From Shewanella algicola (lineage in GTDB: Bacteria > Pseudomonadota > Gammaproteobacteria > Enterobacterales > Shewanellaceae), in contig NZ_BMQI01000026.1 of assembly GCF_014648035.1 (NCBI RefSeq), positions 1 to 64,000 of the forward strand: DNA of 64,000 nt, given 5' to 3'. A model generated the notes under the pieces. It did not search any database. It was not told the DNA's origin and worked only from the letters and a program-made list of their open reading frames with translations. Each line of letters starts with the position of its first letter. The stretch's first letter is position 1. A program made the position numbers and the translations under genes. Below are positions 54,577 to 64,000 of this stretch, piece by piece.

Positions 54577-55971
54577 TTGACAACTTCAGGTCTATTGTTA
54601 CTTCCCACTCAAGAAGCGCTAGTACAGCGTTTGCAACATATTACCAGCTACAGTGAACAACTGCTGGTGTTATGTGGTGAGAAAGGCGCAGGTAAATCAA
54701 CGCTTAGTGCTGCGCTGGCAAGTGAGCTTGATGATTACAATTCTGCATTGATTATTTGCCCGCAACATGCAGATAGCGCTGAAATTCGTCGTAAAATATT
54801 AGTCCAGTTAATCTCTGCCCCGATTTTTGATGATGAACGTCCTTTGATGGACACTGTCCTTCGAGTTCAATCAAGCCTCAAGAAACCGCTGCATATTATT
54901 ATTGATGATGCTGATTACTTGCCTAAAGATATCTGGGCTGAGTGCATTTTATTAAGTCAAATTCAATGTGCAGGAAAATCTGTAGCAGTGACCATGACGG
55001 TTGAGCCGAGTTTCTGGCGAACATTGATGGCCGATCTGACTGATGAAACTCGGGCACTGTTATTACAGGTTAATATTGAGCCGCTGCCGAGTGCTGAGCG
55101 TGATGGCCTTTATCAAAGCTTGCTATTACGTAGTCAAAAAACGCCTTTTATTCCTCGAGAAATCATTCATAAACAACTCGAAAAACAAAACGGCACTCCT
55201 AAAGAGGTTGTCGAGTTGTTAACCCTGGCGTTAGAGGCACCAGAGGAGGGAACGCAAAGCAAGCCCTTTGCTGTGAGAGTCGCGACATATTTCTTTTTCA
55301 TTGCCATAGTATTAAGTACTATCTGGTTTGCTTACCAATATACCTCGTTGACTGATGTGCCAGCTTCAACACAAGAACTCACGGTAGAGCAAACCGCACA
55401 ACGTCAAAAAGCAAACCAGTATTTGTTAGATTACGCTAAACAAGATTTAGCCGGATACTTTGAACAGCGACAGTTTTCTCAAATAAAAAAAGCTGCAAAC
55501 GAACAAGCTAATGCACTTATACAGCAACAAGTTGAAGCAGAGTTAACCTTAGAGGTTGAAGCTGTTGAACCTGAAATTATGCCAGAAGATAATCATGCCG
55601 ATATAGAGGTTAACTCTTCTTTAGATGGGTTGTCATTTCAAGGAGAGCTGCCAAAAGCGCAGGCTCAAGCGGTATCTCAGCCTAGCCAAATTGTTGAAAG
55701 AGATAACACCCCTGCTAAAATAAAGGGCTTTACCTTACAGCTTGTTAGTGTCCATGATAAATCATCATTATCGCCTATTTTGACTAAGCTAGCGCAAGAG
55801 AAGCAAGTGTATGTGATGAGTCACCAACAACGGTTTGTGATTTTCCTAGGCGATTTTAATACTGCACCAGAAGCTTCTACTAAAGCAAAGCAGATCCAAA
55901 CCGAATACCGTTTAGCTGCGCCCTGGGTAAGAAAGTGGGCAGACTTAACCGAATATAAGCGACTAGAATAA
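54577..55971 (+). CDS. damX: DamX-type SPOR-domain cell-division protein
   Basis: DamX binds septal peptidoglycan through a SPOR domain. The 464 residues hold an N-terminal AAA-like ATPase domain with Walker A GEKGAGKSTL (~34-43) and IIIDDAD for Walker B. A transmembrane helix lies at ~233-250, followed by a Gln/Glu-rich periplasmic linker and a C-terminal SPOR domain (~385-462; FTLQLVSVHD). Most enterobacterial DamX proteins lack the ATPase part; it is normal in Shewanella and Vibrio relatives as I recall. The start is TTG 54577 (GGTGA four bases upstream); no ATG is available nearby. Confidence 0.9.
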   Translation: MTTSGLLLLPTQEALVQRLQHITSYSEQLLVLCGEKGAGKSTLSAALASELDDYNSALIICPQHADSAEIRRKILVQLISAPIFDDERPLMDTVLRVQSSLKKPLHIIIDDADYLPKDIWAECILLSQIQCAGKSVAVTMTVEPSFWRTLMADLTDETRALLLQVNIEPLPSAERDGLYQSLLLRSQKTPFIPREIIHKQLEKQNGTPKEVVELLTLALEAPEEGTQSKPFAVRVATYFFFIAIVLSTIWFAYQYTSLTDVPASTQELTVEQTAQRQKANQYLLDYAKQDLAGYFEQRQFSQIKKAANEQANALIQQQVEAELTLEVEAVEPEIMPEDNHADIEVNSSLDGLSFQGELPKAQAQAVSQPSQIVERDNTPAKIKGFTLQLVSVHDKSSLSPILTKLAQEKQVYVMSHQQRFVIFLGDFNTAPEASTKAKQIQTEYRLAAPWVRKWADLTEYKRLE

Positions 55972-56101
55972 CCTGTTAGCGGTGTGAGGCTCAGGTGAAA
56001 AATATCGATATCCAAAACAATAATTTCTTTTTAGCCGATGATAAATCGCATTAAACAGAGTACAATCATCAGCTTTAATTTTGCTGGCATAGTTCCTATT
56101 C

Positions 56102-56938
56102 ATGATAAAAAAGCATAGAGCCTTTCTAAAGTGGGCAGGCGGAAAATATAAACTCGTTGATGAGCTAGCAAAGCACCTCCCAGATGGAAACCGTCTTATT
56201 GAACCTTTTGTCGGTGCCGGTTCCGTGTTTCTGAATACTGACTATAAGCAATATTTACTGTGTGATATTAATCAAGATTTGATTAATCTCTATGAAATTG
56301 TCAAGCAGCAGCCAGACGTCTATATTAAGGCTGCTAAAGCAATGTTTGTCGATGAGATGAACAACAAGGACGCGTATTATCGTGTGCGTGCAGAGTTTAA
56401 TTTATCACGCGATCCTTTCACTCGTTCAGTATATTTTTTATATATGAATCGTCATGGTTTTAATGGCTTATGTCGTTACAATCGAAAAGGTGGATTTAAT
56501 GTTCCTTTTGGATCGTATAAAAAACCATATTTTCCTGAAGCTGAAATTCGTTACTTTTCAACCAAGGCGCAACAAGCCACGTTTAAATGTGTCAGTTACG
56601 AGCAAGCGTTTGGCTTAGCCAAAAATGGTGATGTGATTTACTGCGATCCGCCTTATGCGCCTTTATCAACTACCGCCAGTTTTACCACTTATGCCGGGCC
56701 AGGTTTTAGTCTCGATGACCAAGCGCTACTTGCGCGTCATTCAAGACATATTGCCCACGAGCGTGATATTCCGGTATTGATCAGTAACCACGATATTCCC
56801 CTTACTCGAGAGTTGTATCGCGGTGCTGCTTTTTCAACAATTTCAGTGCAACGTAATATCAGCCAAAAAGGCAGTTCACGTAACAAAGTTGATGAGATTA
56901 TGGCCTTGTATGATCATCACTATCGTCATGAGGATTAA
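56102..56938 (+). CDS. dam: DNA adenine methyltransferase Dam
   Basis: Dam methylates adenine in GATC and serves mismatch repair, replication timing and gene control. The 278 residues show the AdoMet motif FLKWAGGK at the N-terminus, the second AdoMet motif EPFVGAGSVF and the catalytic DPPY at 182-185. Length and motifs match E. coli Dam. It follows damX by 130 bp in the conserved aroKB-damX-dam-rpe-gph-trpS order. Confidence 0.98.
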   Translation: MIKKHRAFLKWAGGKYKLVDELAKHLPDGNRLIEPFVGAGSVFLNTDYKQYLLCDINQDLINLYEIVKQQPDVYIKAAKAMFVDEMNNKDAYYRVRAEFNLSRDPFTRSVYFLYMNRHGFNGLCRYNRKGGFNVPFGSYKKPYFPEAEIRYFSTKAQQATFKCVSYEQAFGLAKNGDVIYCDPPYAPLSTTASFTTYAGPGFSLDDQALLARHSRHIAHERDIPVLISNHDIPLTRELYRGAAFSTISVQRNISQKGSSRNKVDEIMALYDHHYRHED

Positions 56939-57218
56939 GGTACGTTGAACTGAGTCCGTCATTTTGCTCATGATATTAAATTGGTTGAGCGATGAGGGAC
57001 TTCCTGCTTGGTGTGCTCACAAAATTGATTCTAAATAAACACCGCCATAGACGTATTATCGCTTCTACCGCCACATCGAGCATGTTTATGTGCATCTCTA
57101 CTGCATTATCTGCTTTGTATTGATTACCACCATACCCAAAGCTTCGGCCTTAACGCCTACGTTCAGCAATTAATCATTCACACGTTATCAAGCTTAAAAA
57201 AGAGATGGGATTTTATGG
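56939..57218. other. Gap after dam without a recognisable gene
   Basis: This 280-bp stretch contains no supported reading frame, terminator or repeat that I can identify. Its base composition is less A+T-rich than nearby spacers, which may mark an eroded gene or element. Confidence 0.4.
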
Positions 57219-57398
57219 CTAGCCAAGTATTTGGTTTACAATTAATATTAAGGATATGACTAAGCCAATGGCAAGAATAATGCCCATAATAATAAAAGGG
57301 AGTGGTGATTGAGATTGGAAATCTTTTTGACGATTTTGTTCAGTTTGTACCCCAAAGAAGGCTGCAATCGTGCTACTGAATACGCGCCAAAATGACAT
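57219..57398 (-). CDS. DUF2970 family small membrane protein
   Basis: A 59-residue protein beginning MSFWRVFSSTIAAFFGVQ and ending with one long transmembrane helix (~33-57, FIIMGIILAIGLVISLILIV). The WRVFSS..AAFFGVQ motif and the conserved Asn-Arg (TEQNRQKDF) fit DUF2970, a small protein family of unknown function in gammaproteobacteria. The ATG lies 5 bp after the stop of the upstream gene on the same strand, so the two are probably cotranscribed. It is too short for many gene finders. Confidence 0.85.
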   Translation of the reverse strand: MSFWRVFSSTIAAFFGVQTEQNRQKDFQSQSPLPFIIMGIILAIGLVISLILIVNQILG

Positions 57399-57403
57399 GA
57401 TGG

Positions 57404-57775
57404 CTATATCTTTTCAGCGCTACTGGAGGTGGGCATATCTTGCAAGGGTTTATCTTTGTGACCGTGGATCAATTCGAGTAAATCGATAAAATGAAATTGG
57501 CTAGAGCGGCTATTACCTGTGACCCAATTTCCCCAGCTGACGTTATTTGATTGCTCTGCACAGCGGTTAGATGGGTGGCTACTTGGCAAACTGTTGTTAT
57601 AGCTTTTGCTGTTGTCGCAAACACACGTTTTAGTTTGAGCGGTTTTGACCTCATGGGCCATCATAGCTTGGCTCAACAGCAAAGCGCAGGCAGATGTTGC
57701 AAATACAGCATAAACCGGTGCTGGTAAAAATTTACCATCACGACCAGAAATCTTGCTCAATAATTGCTTAACCAT
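57404..57775 (-). CDS. Small exported or membrane-anchored protein of unknown function
   Basis: A 123-residue frame with a basic start (VKQLLSKISGRDGK), a hydrophobic segment at ~18-39 that could be a signal anchor, a Ser/Asn-rich middle with three cysteines (CVC and a later RCAEQ), and a C-terminal FIDLLELIHGHKDKP segment. I do not recognise the family. The close spacing to the DUF2970 gene supports it as real; the ribosome site is weak and codon use is ordinary. Confidence 0.6.
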   Translation of the reverse strand: MVKQLLSKISGRDGKFLPAPVYAVFATSACALLLSQAMMAHEVKTAQTKTCVCDNSKSYNNSLPSSHPSNRCAEQSNNVSWGNWVTGNSRSSQFHFIDLLELIHGHKDKPLQDMPTSSSAEKI

Positions 57776-58127
57776 AAGGTTTGCCCTATCCGTGGTTTAT
57801 GCCTAATACCTAATATTGTGTCACCGCATTAATATAGCAATGACAGCGTAATAGTGCCAATCTTGTCGCAGTTATCAACCTAGCGTTATAACAGAGTTAG
57901 TATTAATCAAGTGTTAAAATGTAACTCTACATTTTATAACTCTAACATTATAGCAAAATAGCTTAGTTATTGAACACAGCTTTATTGGTTAAAAGCAACA
58001 AATCCGACTTCTGGTCTATTTTTTGATAAATATCCTTAATAGAAAGCCTTTTTTGCCATTAGAGCCTAGAGGCTTGGGGCTGCAAAGGGTAAAATGTCGT
58101 CACTTTGATCTGCCTATAGAGAAGATT
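57776..58127. promoter_or_regulatory. Divergent control region before rpe, with a TAAAATGTA dyad
   Basis: This 352-bp gap separates the minus-strand small genes from rpe. It is A+T-rich and contains a perfect 9-bp inverted repeat (TAAAATGTA 57915-57923, TACATTTTA 57928-57936, 4-bp spacer). No complete sigma-70 promoter is convincing. A TTG at 58023 opens a frame into rpe, but those 35 codons have no family sequence. Confidence 0.4.
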
Positions 58128-58796
58128 ATGCGCCCATTTTTAATTGCACCATCAATTTTATCTGCCGACTTCGCCCGTTTAGGTGATGATGTACAAGCGG
58201 TATTAGACGCTGGTTCTGACGTGGTTCACTTTGATGTGATGGACAACCATTACGTTCCGAACCTCACCATTGGCCCTATGGTTTGTAGTGCATTACGCGA
58301 CTATGGGATTACCGCCGATATTGACGTTCATTTAATGGTTAAGCCTGTCGATCGTATCATCCCTGATTTTGCTAAAGCAGGGGCTTCAATCATTACCTTT
58401 CATCCAGAAGCATCTGAACATGTTGACCGCACATTGCAGTTAATTAAAGAATCTGGCTGTAAAGCGGGTTTAGTGTTTAACCCTGCAACCCCTTTGCATT
58501 ACCTTGACCATGTTATGGATAAATTAGATGTGATTTTATTAATGTCAGTAAACCCTGGCTTTGGTGGTCAATCATTTATTCCGGGTACCTTAGATAAATT
58601 ACGTCAGGTTCGTGAACGCATCGACGCCAGTGGCTTTGATATTCGTCTCGAAGTGGACGGCGGCGTTAAAGTTGACAATATTGCAGACATAGCTGCGGCG
58701 GGTGCCGATATGTTTGTTGCCGGTTCTGCCATATTCAATCAACCAGACTATAAAGTAGTGGTTGATCAAATGCGTGCTGAATTGGCAAAAGTTTAA
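58128..58796 (+). CDS. rpe: Ribulose-phosphate 3-epimerase
   Basis: Rpe interconverts ribulose-5-phosphate and xylulose-5-phosphate in the pentose phosphate pathway. From ATG 58128 (GAGAAG upstream) the 222 residues carry the metal and substrate motifs [35 protein letters not shown] and EVDGGV. The sequence before residue 1 of this frame is not family sequence. gph follows by 31 bp. Confidence 0.97.
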   Translation: MRPFLIAPSILSADFARLGDDVQAVLDAGSDVVHFDVMDNHYVPNLTIGPMVCSALRDYGITADIDVHLMVKPVDRIIPDFAKAGASIITFHPEASEHVDRTLQLIKESGCKAGLVFNPATPLHYLDHVMDKLDVILLMSVNPGFGGQSFIPGTLDKLRQVRERIDASGFDIRLEVDGGVKVDNIADIAAAGADMFVAGSAIFNQPDYKVVVDQMRAELAKV

Positions 58797-58827
58797 TCTT
58801 AATTCTGAAATTTTTACGAGGTATCAG

Positions 58828-59520
58828 ATGAGCCAGTGGGCAAATATTAAAGCAATTGCATTTGATTTAGACGGTACGCTCATTGACAGTGTGCCTGATT
58901 TAGCGGCAGCGACCAACGCCACTTTGGTTGAGTGTAATTTGCCTGAAGTGTCGGACGCATTAGTGCGCAGTTGGGTGGGTAATGGTGCGCAGATATTGAT
59001 GCAAAGAGCCTTGAGTTATGCGTCTTCAATGGCTGAGGACAGCACAGCGCTGCAAGCGCAACTTGAGCAAGTTATGCCGCGGTTTATGCATCATTATGGT
59101 GAACATTTACAGCAACACAGCTTGTTGTACCCACATGTTTTAGAGACATTACAGCAGCTAACGCAAGCAGGCTACAAGCTTGCGATAGTGACCAATAAAC
59201 CGTACCGTTTTACCGTACCGTTGTTAACTGCATTTGGCCTTGATGGATTATTTTCTGAGGTATTAGGCGGCGACTCACTGGCTAAAATGAAACCCGATCC
59301 AATGCCGCTACAACATTTATTACAACAATGGCAATTAGATAACACACAATTGCTGATGGTTGGCGACTCAAAGAATGATATTTTGGCCGCTAAAGCCGCA
59401 AATGTCATGTCGATTGGCTTGACCTACGGCTACAACTACGGCGAAGATATTGGCCTTAGTGAGCCTGACGCAGTATGTGAGCAATTTGCCGACATCGGCA
59501 ACTACTTACAGTCACAATAA
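58828..59520 (+). CDS. gph: Phosphoglycolate phosphatase
   Basis: Gph hydrolyses 2-phosphoglycolate, a product of DNA 3'-end repair. From ATG 58828 (GAGG upstream) the 230 residues show HAD motif I FDLDGTLIDS, motif II IVTNKP, the motif III lysine in KMKPDP and motif IV MVGDSKNDI. It lies in the conserved rpe-gph-trpS order. Confidence 0.96.
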   Translation: MSQWANIKAIAFDLDGTLIDSVPDLAAATNATLVECNLPEVSDALVRSWVGNGAQILMQRALSYASSMAEDSTALQAQLEQVMPRFMHHYGEHLQQHSLLYPHVLETLQQLTQAGYKLAIVTNKPYRFTVPLLTAFGLDGLFSEVLGGDSLAKMKPDPMPLQHLLQQWQLDNTQLLMVGDSKNDILAAKAANVMSIGLTYGYNYGEDIGLSEPDAVCEQFADIGNYLQSQ

Positions 59521-59557
59521 TCTGAATTTTATAAGATAATCTGGAGCAATAAAACAC

Positions 59558-60556
59558 ATGACCAAACCCATAGTTCTCAGCGGTGCACAGCCATCAGGCG
59601 AATTGACCATAGGTAATTATATGGGCGCACTACGTCAATGGGTTGCCATGCAAGATAGCCATGATTGCTTATATTGCGTTGTTGATTTGCATGCCATTAC
59701 GGTGCGTCAAGACCCGCAAAAACTGCGTGAGGCGTGTTTAGACACGTTAGCGCTATACCTTGCTTGTGGTGTTGACCCTAAAAAAAGCACGGTGTTTATT
59801 CAATCACAAGTGCCGCAGCACACTCAGTTAGGTTGGGCATTAAATTGCTACACCCAAATGGGCGAGCTAAACCGGATGACCCAATTTAAAGATAAGTCGC
59901 AAAAGCATGCCAATAACATTAACGTTGGCTTGTATGGTTACCCAGTATTAATGGCGGCTGACATTTTGCTTTATCAAGCGAATGAAATCCCTGTGGGACA
60001 AGATCAAAAGCAACATCTTGAGTTAACGCGCGATATAGCTACGCGTTTTAACAATGCTTATGGTGATACCTTTACCATTCCTGAGCCGTTTATTCCTGAA
60101 CACGGTGCCAAGGTGATGTCGCTGCAAGACCCGATGAAAAAAATGTCTAAGTCAGATGATAACCGCAATAACGTGATTGGTTTACTTGAAGATCCTAAAG
60201 CGATTTTAAAGAAAATAAAAAAAGCCATGACCGACAGCGAAGAGCCGCCAATTGTGCGTTTTGATATTGAGCAAAAGCCAGGTGTATCTAACTTACTTAG
60301 CTTAATGTCAGGTTGTACTGGGCAATCTATTGCGTCGTTAGAAGCTGAGTTTGAAGGCAAGATGTATGGTCATTTGAAAGTGGCGACTGGTGAGGCTGTT
60401 GTTGGCATGCTTGAACCGCTACAAGCTCGCTTTAAAGAGTACCGTGCTGATGGTGCATTTTTAAGACAAGTCATGGCTGAAGGTGCTGAAAAAGCCCAAG
60501 CGCGTGCTGAAGTGACCATTAAAAAGGTCTACGAAAAAATTGGTTTGATTGTATAA
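59558..60556 (+). CDS. trpS: Tryptophanyl-tRNA synthetase
   Basis: A class Ic synthetase charging tRNA-Trp. The 332 residues are the usual bacterial length, with the HIGH-like motif in [12 protein letters not shown] and the KMSKS motif (KKMSKS). GGAG precedes the start. It ends the rpe-gph-trpS group and is followed by a terminator. Confidence 0.98.
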   Translation: MTKPIVLSGAQPSGELTIGNYMGALRQWVAMQDSHDCLYCVVDLHAITVRQDPQKLREACLDTLALYLACGVDPKKSTVFIQSQVPQHTQLGWALNCYTQMGELNRMTQFKDKSQKHANNINVGLYGYPVLMAADILLYQANEIPVGQDQKQHLELTRDIATRFNNAYGDTFTIPEPFIPEHGAKVMSLQDPMKKMSKSDDNRNNVIGLLEDPKAILKKIKKAMTDSEEPPIVRFDIEQKPGVSNLLSLMSGCTGQSIASLEAEFEGKMYGHLKVATGEAVVGMLEPLQARFKEYRADGAFLRQVMAEGAEKAQARAEVTIKKVYEKIGLIV

Positions 60557-60576
60557 CGTAAGTCTGACTATCTACT

Positions 60577-60605
60577 AAAGCCAGCCATCATTTGCTGGCT
60601 TTTTT
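60577..60605 (+). terminator. Rho-independent terminator of trpS
   Basis: AAAGCCAGC (60577-60585) and GCTGGCTTT (60594-60602) form a 9-bp stem with a T-tract, 20 bp after the trpS stop. Confidence 0.85.
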
Positions 60606-60611
60606 ATGCAT

Positions 60612-60641
60612 AAAAAAGCCATCGGTTATCGATGGCTTTTT
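60612..60641 (-). terminator. Rho-independent terminator of the lpoA-dolP operon
   Basis: A 12-bp stem (AAAAAGCCATCG 60613-60624, CGATGGCTTTTT 60630-60641) with a 5-nt loop has a U-tract on the minus strand, 23 bp after the dolP stop. Confidence 0.85.
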
Positions 60642-60664
60642 CAATCTTATCAAGGCATCAGGGG

Positions 60665-61845
<1,181 letters not shown>

Positions 61846-61957
61846 CTAATTTATGTCTATTTATGCCGAAGGTAAATAGACTATTGGCTAATCGAGCTGC
61901 ATCGGTGATTTGGCCGATATGATGCCATAAAACCAAGTAATGGTAATCAGTTACGGC

Positions 61958-62284
61958 TTAAAAACAGCCTTGTAGCCAGTTTATTTCATCATTACTCATC
62001 GCGATGACATCAAAGCGACAAGGTGGATTCAATTTCTGTCGTTGTAAATAGTGATCAGCCGCTAAGCGGATCCGAGTAATTTGCTTTTGCGTCAGCGCAT
62101 TTAGTGCGCCCCCAAATTGATTTGAGGTTCGGTATTTCACTTCTACAAATACCCATTCTTTTTGTTGGCGCATGATTAAATCAATTTCACCAAACGGGTA
62201 ACGCACATTAGCCGCTATAAACGTCAGACCTTGTTGTTCAAGATAAGTTCGCGCTCGTTGCTCAGCTAATTGGCCGCGATTCAT
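61958..62284 (-). CDS. yraN: YraN (UPF0102) endonuclease-fold protein
   Basis: A 108-residue protein with the restriction-endonuclease-like core FGEIDLIM...[14 protein letters not shown], i.e. the E-x(n)-D-(E)VK motif; no activity has been settled. The ATG at 62284 overlaps the lpoA stop by 4 bp (ATGA). The longer frame to 62320 lies inside lpoA and is rejected. Confidence 0.93.
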   Translation of the reverse strand: MNRGQLAEQRARTYLEQQGLTFIAANVRYPFGEIDLIMRQQKEWVFVEVKYRTSNQFGGALNALTQKQITRIRLAADHYLQRQKLNPPCRFDVIAMSNDEINWLQGCF

Positions 62285-64000
62285 AGCGGTTTTAATTGTC
62301 CTTGGATGTACTGTCCCCAAGATAATTGGCGGTCAATTACGCCATTTTGTTTCACTGACAGTGCACCGCTGCGCCCCATAAATTGGTAACCAGGAAACGC
62401 ACGCATTTGTGCTAAACGGTTAACCAGCTCTAATGAATCAAAGCCCATAACATAAAGTCTTTTTTGGCTGTTACTCCAGGAGCTCCATAATTCAGACACC
62501 ATTTGGGTTTCATTGCTTGGGCGCATTAACCAAGGAATATCACTGATCATGAGTTTGTTTAGATCTTGCGCCGCTTGTTTGGACTCATTCTCTAACCGGC
62601 TGCGGCTCGTAGTGTATAACGCCACAGGTTCAGAAAACACACTAAAGTTAACGTCTAAAAATGGCTTCAATAACGCGAGGTCTTGCGAGCCAGAAATCAT
62701 ATAAATAGCATCAATATCCTGGCGAGATCGAAAATCAGATTCTAAACGGCTGCCCAATAAGTCACGCATTCTGCTAATACGTGCCTGACTGTCTTTTACG
62801 CCTAATGCCTCTTGCACGGTAAGTTTCATTTGGTCGCCAGCATCATAATAATGAACTTCGGCATTATTGTTGGTCAATGCAAGCCAAGTTTGTTTGAAAC
62901 TGTCGGCCATACGTTTGCCAATGGGATCATTGCTGGCAAGCAGCAAAGGTAATTTAACACCATCACTAAACAATTTATGCGCAGCATCGCTAGCCTCTTG
63001 TGCTGGCGATAACGAAAAATAAAATTGATTCAGCTGTGGAGTGAAATGCTCCGTTTGGTTTAAGTATAATTGCGGCACCGTATTGGTCAGTTTGTCATTC
63101 ACTTTTTGAAGCTCTTCAACTTCATTAGGCAGTAACGGACCAATAATAAACTCAGCACCTTGGGTCACTGCTTTATTGTAAGCCTCGGTAGCGCCTAGCT
63201 GTGTATCATAAAAATTAATGGTCACATTGTTGTCGTATTCAGACAAGTAGCTGGCAATAATCCCTTGGCGAATAGGCTCTGCCACCACTGCGCGTGGGCC
63301 AGTAAGAGGTAATAAAACAGCAATATTTTGCGGGTGATAAGGTTTAGCGCTTAAGGCTTTTTCTAAATCACCTGGTAATTTAATGGCTGCTGGGTGATAA
63401 GGATTATTACGTTGCCATTCACCTAAGTAGCGCACAAGCTGGGTTGGCTCTACCGCATAATGTTTAGCAATAAACGTCAGTTGTAACCAACCCGCAAAAA
63501 TGGGGTTTGACGGATCGCGCATAAAAGACTGTACGGTTTCTTCTTGCAATGGTTGCAATAACGACCAAATAACATCGTTAACTGCAGTGGTTTCAGACTT
63601 AGGCAAGTAGTTACTCAATAGGCTAAGCTGCTTAGCTTGTTCAATTGGCTGCTGAGTATTTTTAAATAATTTTGCTTTAAATTGATGGTAGCTTGCCATC
63701 TGCCAGCGAGGTAACTGCCAATGCGGTGGATACTGCAATAAGTTTAATGCGGCTCCGCTGCCATTAGTCTTCTCAACAATACGGGCGCGCAAATAAATAT
63801 GTTCAGCCTGAAGCGTCGGCACGTTAACCATCGTCTTTTGCATTGAGGTTAAAATGTTGGTCGCCGAATTCACATTGCCATTATTAATATAGGCATGTGC
63901 CGCGAGTAATAAAAAACGGTCACGCTTTTCTGGTAAACTGCTATTTTTGGCTTCGGTTAAGTAGATTTTAGCCGGATGTTCGGCGGCAACCAATGATGTG
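62281..64000 (-). CDS. lpoA: Penicillin-binding protein activator LpoA (5' end outside window)
   Basis: LpoA is an outer-membrane lipoprotein that activates PBP1A. About 572 residues are visible and the frame stays open to the window edge, so the N-terminus with signal peptide and lipobox is missing (E. coli LpoA is 678 residues). The visible part is the TPR-like helical N-domain (to ~210 of the visible region) and the C-terminal periplasmic-binding-like domain ([38 protein letters not shown]). yraN overlaps its stop. Confidence 0.95.
   Translation of the reverse strand, partial: TSLVAAEHPAKIYLTEAKNSSLPEKRDRFLLLAAHAYINNGNVNSATNILTSMQKTMVNVPTLQAEHIYLRARIVEKTNGSGAALNLLQYPPHWQLPRWQMASYHQFKAKLFKNTQQPIEQAKQLSLLSNYLPKSETTAVNDVIWSLLQPLQEETVQSFMRDPSNPIFAGWLQLTFIAKHYAVEPTQLVRYLGEWQRNNPYHPAAIKLPGDLEKALSAKPYHPQNIAVLLPLTGPRAVVAEPIRQGIIASYLSEYDNNVTINFYDTQLGATEAYNKAVTQGAEFIIGPLLPNEVEELQKVNDKLTNTVPQLYLNQTEHFTPQLNQFYFSLSPAQEASDAAHKLFSDGVKLPLLLASNDPIGKRMADSFKQTWLALTNNNAEVHYYDAGDQMKLTVQEALGVKDSQARISRMRDLLGSRLESDFRSRQDIDAIYMISGSQDLALLKPFLDVNFSVFSEPVALYTTSRSRLENESKQAAQDLNKLMISDIPWLMRPSNETQMVSELWSSWSNSQKRLYVMGFDSLELVNRLAQMRAFPGYQFMGRSGALSVKQNGVIDRQLSWGQYIQGQLKPL

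Noticed and set aside
58023-58127. N-terminal extension of rpe from TTG 58023
   Set aside because: The 35 extra codons match nothing in the family, and the ATG at 58128 has a ribosome site.

Overview
The window looks like chromosome of a marine gammaproteobacterium, most likely a Shewanella of the low-GC, cold-water type. The evidence is gene order: typA divergent from glnA, pilMNOPQ-aroK-aroB-damX-dam-rpe-gph-trpS, gmk-rpoZ-spoT, and lpoA-yraN-diaA-dolP. The A+T-rich codon choice fits too. The genus is inferred from order and protein character, not from a search.

Layout. 1-375: a truncated ppnP remnant and the typA terminator. 375-4240: typA (-) and glnA (+), separated by a classical NtrC/sigma-54 control region. 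4374-11120: a membrane diguanylate cyclase, an orphan pseudopilin, an Lrp/AsnC regulator, a DUF2959 lipoprotein, a YihY-type membrane protein, dtd, a hotdog thioesterase and azoR. 11151-28910: one long leftward operon of 19 genes that is an aryl polyene (APE) pigment cluster. 29152-38377 (all -): a DUF3014 protein, recG, a DesK/DesR-like two-component pair with a TPR protein, a Ca2+/Na+ exchanger, a long-chain acyl-CoA ligase and ridA. 38406-41490 (-): spoT, rpoZ, gmk. 41864-44973 (+): a DUF805-like membrane protein, a small-molecule kinase and yjjG. 45047-60556: mrcA (-), then pilMNOPQ, aroKB, damX, dam, rpe, gph and trpS (+), with two small minus-strand genes between dam and rpe. 60665-64000 (-): dolP, diaA, yraN and the 3' part of lpoA, which runs off the right edge.

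The APE operon is the accessory highlight. Its order matches the apeC to apeR lettering of the E. coli/Xenorhabdus clusters as I remember it: inactive KS partner, acyltransferase, two ACPs, membrane protein, AMP ligase, dehydratase, glycosyl/acyltransferase, thioesterase, LolA-like carrier, MMPL exporter, DUF3261 lipoprotein, KS, dehydratase, ketoreductase, KS. Two genes are inserted in that frame. One is a MIO-type aromatic amino acid ammonia-lyase, which probably supplies a cinnamate or coumarate starter. The other is a flavoenzyme with the WxWxIP halogenase signature. A duplicated-repeat periplasmic protein ends the operon. No methyltransferase, chorismate lyase or phosphopantetheinyl transferase is present in the window.

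The housekeeping blocks are conserved. Both the peptidoglycan synthase PBP1A (mrcA) and its outer-membrane activator LpoA are here, about 15 kb apart. No rRNA, tRNA, CRISPR array, prophage or intact insertion sequence was seen.
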